From NCBI GenBank assembly GCA_034698045.1, contig JAQGAU010001146.1, positions 1-21,155 of the forward strand: a stretch of DNA of 21,155 nucleotides. The letters run 5' to 3'. Origin of the DNA: Paramacrobiotus richtersi. Taxonomy: Eukaryota; Tardigrada; Eutardigrada; Parachela; Macrobiotidae. This document shows positions 19,116-21,155 of the stretch, piece after piece. The notes below the pieces were generated by a model. That model made no database searches, had not been told where the DNA came from, and saw only the letters and a list, made by a program, of their open reading frames with translations. Position 1 is the stretch's first letter; each line of letters begins with the position of its first letter. The translations under genes and the position numbers were made by a program.

Positions 19116-20180
19116 TTAAGGACACTTGCGTACCAGACCGGAAAAAGACTCCGGTATCTCAAAAAGCGACGACTCCAGGTTTAAACGGCCCACTGCGTTA
19201 AGAGGTCCGCATTCCAGTGGGACCCAAAACGGAGCTGCCGCATGAACGCGGCTGGTAAGCCACTCCGCCAGATCCTTCACTGCACAGCATAAGCAGTCTG
19301 GATTTTCCGGGCAAAAGCTATTGTCGTGCAGACGTACAACAACACGCTGGGCACCGGAAATGGTATCCAAGACTTCCTTCGGCACGGTCATCAGTTTGTT
19401 TCTTGTTAGATCAATGTCAACGACGGAAGACAGTTTGAACGACGGAGAATTACGCACGATCCGCTGGAGACCAGGACGCTGGTGCTGCAGCTCAATATAT
19501 TTCTAAACAAGGAAGCAATAACCATTTTTATCATTTGTCTCGGTTTAAGTTGCTTATTTGGCTTCACTGTCCATGTGTTTGCTAAGAAGACAAGTCAACA
19601 AGCAAAAGTCCGGGAAGTAAACAGTTCACAGTAAGATGTAGCAAGCGACATGGTCACTTACCAAAGATTCTGCGATCGGTCGCAGTGCACCCCAGTCAAA
19701 TAACGTCAGCGTGTTGTTGCGCAGGTGTAATGCTATAAGCGGAGGTGCACCGCTGACACTTCCCATTTCAAGGAAGGCTTCTGACGAAATTTCCTGGATC
19801 TCGTTACGATGTAAATTAAGCTTTTGTAGCTGTTCAAACCCTTTGCAGCATCGGGAGTCCAGTTTTCCGATTTTGGATTGGATAATGCCTAATTCCGTCA
19901 GGTGCCCTTTGACGTTACCGAGAAGTTCAGCAAATACCTTAAATTCAATGTCTCCGCCGTGTCTGGTGCTGAATCGAGCGAAAAACACTATATTCATATA
20001 AAGCTGGCTGGGTATGGGCTAGCGTCATTCTCAAGCACGTTGCAGTACATTCCATCTTTTTCTTCAGTACACATGGGCGGCGACATAAGCGCAGGTTGGA
20101 TTGGGTAGATTTTGTTCCGAGCTCGTGCAGGTATGCAGTTTGAGAAGCAGGACCGCACATAGGACTTGTAAAAGATACAT
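19116..20180 (-). pseudogene. Leucine-rich-repeat gene, copy 3, disrupted
   Basis: The start (20180) and signal peptide (MYLLQVLCAVLLLKLHTCTS) are intact, as are the intron position (donor after 19662, acceptor before 19502) and all of exon 2 (19502-19116), including the LRRCT-like cap. In exon 1 the sequence jumps from the N-cap (AAHVY) directly to a point about 90 bp further on in copy 2, with in-frame TGA at 20066-20064 and more stops after it. A second loss of about 4 nt near 20005 brings the original frame back, so the LRR part is open from 19997 (MNIVFFARF). The net change is about a multiple of three, but the stops between the two lesions prevent a full-length product. Alternatives: an assembly error, or expression of an N-terminally truncated form without a signal peptide. 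Confidence 0.75.
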
Positions 20181-20299
20181 GATACCGATATACTGTTAAC
20201 AGCGCAATAGGTTTTACCAAAACAAAATATGCGGCTGCGTATTTCATGCGTTACTGGGTTGTTCTGAATGACAGATATAAGCGCCCTACCACCGCTGTC

Positions 20300-20305
20300 T
20301 AAATA
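20300..20305 (-). promoter_or_regulatory. TATA-like element upstream of LRR3
   Basis: TATTTA on the minus strand followed by GACAGCGGTGG, equivalent to the elements of LRR1 and LRR2, about 120 bp before the start. It is preserved although the gene body is broken. Confidence 0.45.
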
Positions 20306-20334
20306 GGTCTGCTGTTTCTACTTGCCCAGCCTGC

Positions 20335-20650
20335 CCTGGCAGTAGATTTCAGAGAAATGAGTTAGTACTTTTCAGATTTTGTTCTGTAGATATGTCTGAA
20401 TAATCGAACTCGTTAACGCCATTTGCAGTTACGATCTAGCAATAACAAAACTTTGTTAACCCACCCAGGCAAGGTATAATGGGACCGCCGAATTCTTAAG
20501 CAAATTTAAGCAGAAACGCAGCTGAAGTCCATGTGCATATTTAACAGACAACAAGGCTGCTTCGGCGAAACAGCGGAGCTGGGTGTCTGATTCCAACACG
20601 GTGTTACAGCTAGATGAGCGGACTTGTTACCGTTATCTATAAATACAATC
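20335..20650 (-). promoter_or_regulatory. Conserved upstream block of LRR3
   Basis: Homologous to 12917-13150 and 16655-16960 (CGAACTCGTTAACGCCAT, CGATCTAGCAATAACAA, TGGGACCG, GCTTCGGCGAAACAGCGGAG). It is closer to unit 2 than to unit 1 at its outer end (GCGGACTTGTTACC), which unit 1 lacks. Confidence 0.45.
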
Positions 20651-21155
20651 AGGCAAAACAACATTCATTCTTCTCTCTAGCATGATCTTGCATGTGGTAG
20701 CTTCGCCTTGCAGTACATTGCTGCCAGTAACGGACTAGCTATTTCCGCCGCATTGGAAGTGCATATACATGTACTGTGTACATGTACTGTATAGTTTTCA
20801 TGAAGTGGGGGACCTCGTGTTTTTAAGGCAGTTCAATTCAAAAATTATTTGGTACTGACAACTTTGTCTGAAAAGTCAGGAAGACTAATGATCGCTGCAG
20901 GGATTGTTGAGCGAAGTGTCATCAGAATGTCATCGAAACAAACGATGGGAAATTAAGTTTCGGAAGTAAACATCCCAGGAATACAGCCTGATACGCTTAA
21001 ATTGTCAACATTGTTTTCATGATTAGTAGCTAGTAAGGGTTTTGGACTCGGTTTTTCTGTTCTTTCTTACCAGTATGCGGCGGTATCCAGTCTGCCGATA
21101 AGAGGCGTCTGCTATACTGTGTTACAGTGTTACTTACCCATATAGGCCACGGTTG

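Larger units (their letters stand above)
18239..21155. repeat. Segmental duplication unit 3 (F-box 3' relic + LRR3)
   Basis: Order as in units 1 and 2: F-box 3' relic, conserved intergenic stretch (GCCGGTCACGTCG near 18847), LRR3 and its upstream block to about 20690. The last 450 bp have no counterpart in the window and no visible gene. They include a palindrome ACATGTAC-TGT-GTACATGT at 20768-20786. Confidence 0.65.

Overview
The window is nuclear DNA of an animal. It has spliced genes with GT-AG introns, a KANSL3 orthologue (a metazoan chromatin-complex subunit), an F-box gene, and a small family of secreted leucine-rich-repeat (LRR) proteins. Gene content, short phase-consistent introns and the lineage-specific look of the F-box and LRR genes suggest an ecdysozoan invertebrate, perhaps a tardigrade. 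That is an impression, not a demonstrated assignment.

Layout. (1) 148-6061, minus strand: ten exons of KANSL3, with phases that join exactly. The gene runs out of the window on the left. Its exons are GC-rich and its introns very AT-rich, and two introns hold tandem minisatellite-like repeats. (2) 6062-7283: the gap between two divergently transcribed genes, with several perfect small palindromes and a candidate 5'UTR intron. (3) 7284-10873, plus strand: an F-box gene with a conserved-looking N-terminal module. Its first intron carries a 343-bp foldback transposable element with TTA target duplications. Its last exon is a proposal. (4) 10.6-21.1 kb: three diverged, tandemly repeated segments. 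Each has a piece matching the proposed F-box 3' exon (plus strand) followed by a two-exon LRR gene (minus strand). LRR1 and LRR2 are intact. LRR3 has in-frame stops caused by two deletions. The F-box 3' piece is open only in the first segment and frameshifted in the other two. Segment 2 holds an insertion of about 1.4 kb, and the interval between segments 2 and 3 holds a 249-bp hAT-like MITE with an 8-bp target duplication.

Reading of the locus: a convergent F-box/LRR pair was duplicated. Each duplication dragged along the 3' end of the F-box gene as a dead passenger, while the LRR promoter and body were copied whole. KANSL3 is ordinary housekeeping chromatin machinery beside a young, expanding, partly decaying accessory cluster. 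I saw no rRNA gene, no convincing tRNA gene, no CRISPR array and no viral gene.
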